A DNA stretch of 64,000 bases, from assembly GCA_964023205.1 (NCBI GenBank), contig OZ026839.1:17080386-17144385 (forward strand), written 5' to 3'. The position numbers were made by a program, and so were the translations under genes. Shown here piece after piece: positions 63,894-64,000 of this stretch (positions within the stretch are counted from its first letter, which is position 1; each line of letters opens with the position of its first letter). The notes beneath the pieces were generated by a model. The model did not search any database and had not been told where the DNA came from. It saw only the letters and a list, made by a program, of their open reading frames with translations. The DNA comes from Lutraria lutraria (Eukaryota > Mollusca > Bivalvia > Venerida > Mactridae).

Positions 63894-64000
63894 TGTCAAG
63901 GCTATGTGATGGATTCTTTTTCAGTTCCTCATATGGCTCTGTCGATGACATTTTTTTCAACCAAATTATCTTCAATAAGAATTTATGTAATGAATTGTTA

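Overview
The window is animal nuclear DNA, most likely from a bivalve mollusc. The evidence is intron-split genes with GT/AG junctions, an AT-rich background, many short DNA transposons, and repeat families built from ~145-bp tandem units inside conserved ends, as in the bivalve 'pearl' elements. No species can be named from the sequence alone.

Layout. (1) 29-14408, minus strand: a complete coding region for an 11-finger C2H2 zinc-finger protein (nine coding exons, about 872 residues, probable upstream non-coding exon). Its introns hold pearl-like, pogo-like and piggyBac-like non-autonomous elements and a 45-bp-arm perfect palindrome. (2) 14.6-29.7 kb: no convincing gene. It holds microsatellites, a 21/32-bp minisatellite, a ~3.9-kb array of a 44-bp unit, a reverse-transcriptase relic, a tRNA-like relic and a Tc1/mariner deletion derivative with intact ends and TA target duplication. 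(3) 29.9-42.3 kb, plus strand: a complete SLC6 (B0AT-like) Na+/Cl--dependent amino-acid transporter of about 698 residues. It carries two tandem, equal-length copies of the exon encoding TM6 and TM7, which look mutually exclusive. Its introns contain a 25-bp array, a 44-bp array unrelated to the one at 22.9 kb, a hAT-like MITE and retroelement relics. (4) 44-45.2 kb: a decayed non-LTR retrotransposon on the minus strand, interrupted by a (GA)n tract. (5) 47.5-49.6 kb: an intronless TRIM gene (RING, two B-boxes, coiled coil, NHL-like C-terminus). (6) 49.7-50.8 kb: a Harbinger-like element with TTA target duplication. (7) 51.3-63.0 kb: a 34-bp array running directly into a 54-bp satellite of about 190 units with higher-order repeats. 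(8) 63.0-64 kb: a diverged second copy of the TRIM gene's upstream region, then another dispersed repeat.

The three genes show no sign of acting together. The strongest biological observation is the duplicated TM6-TM7 exon of the transporter, which would let one gene make two carriers differing at the substrate site. The strongest genome-structure observation is that the 54-bp satellite sits exactly where the paralogous segment upstream of the TRIM gene holds about one monomer-length of related sequence. All exon joins were made by eye from reading frame, splice signals and phase; no database search was run.
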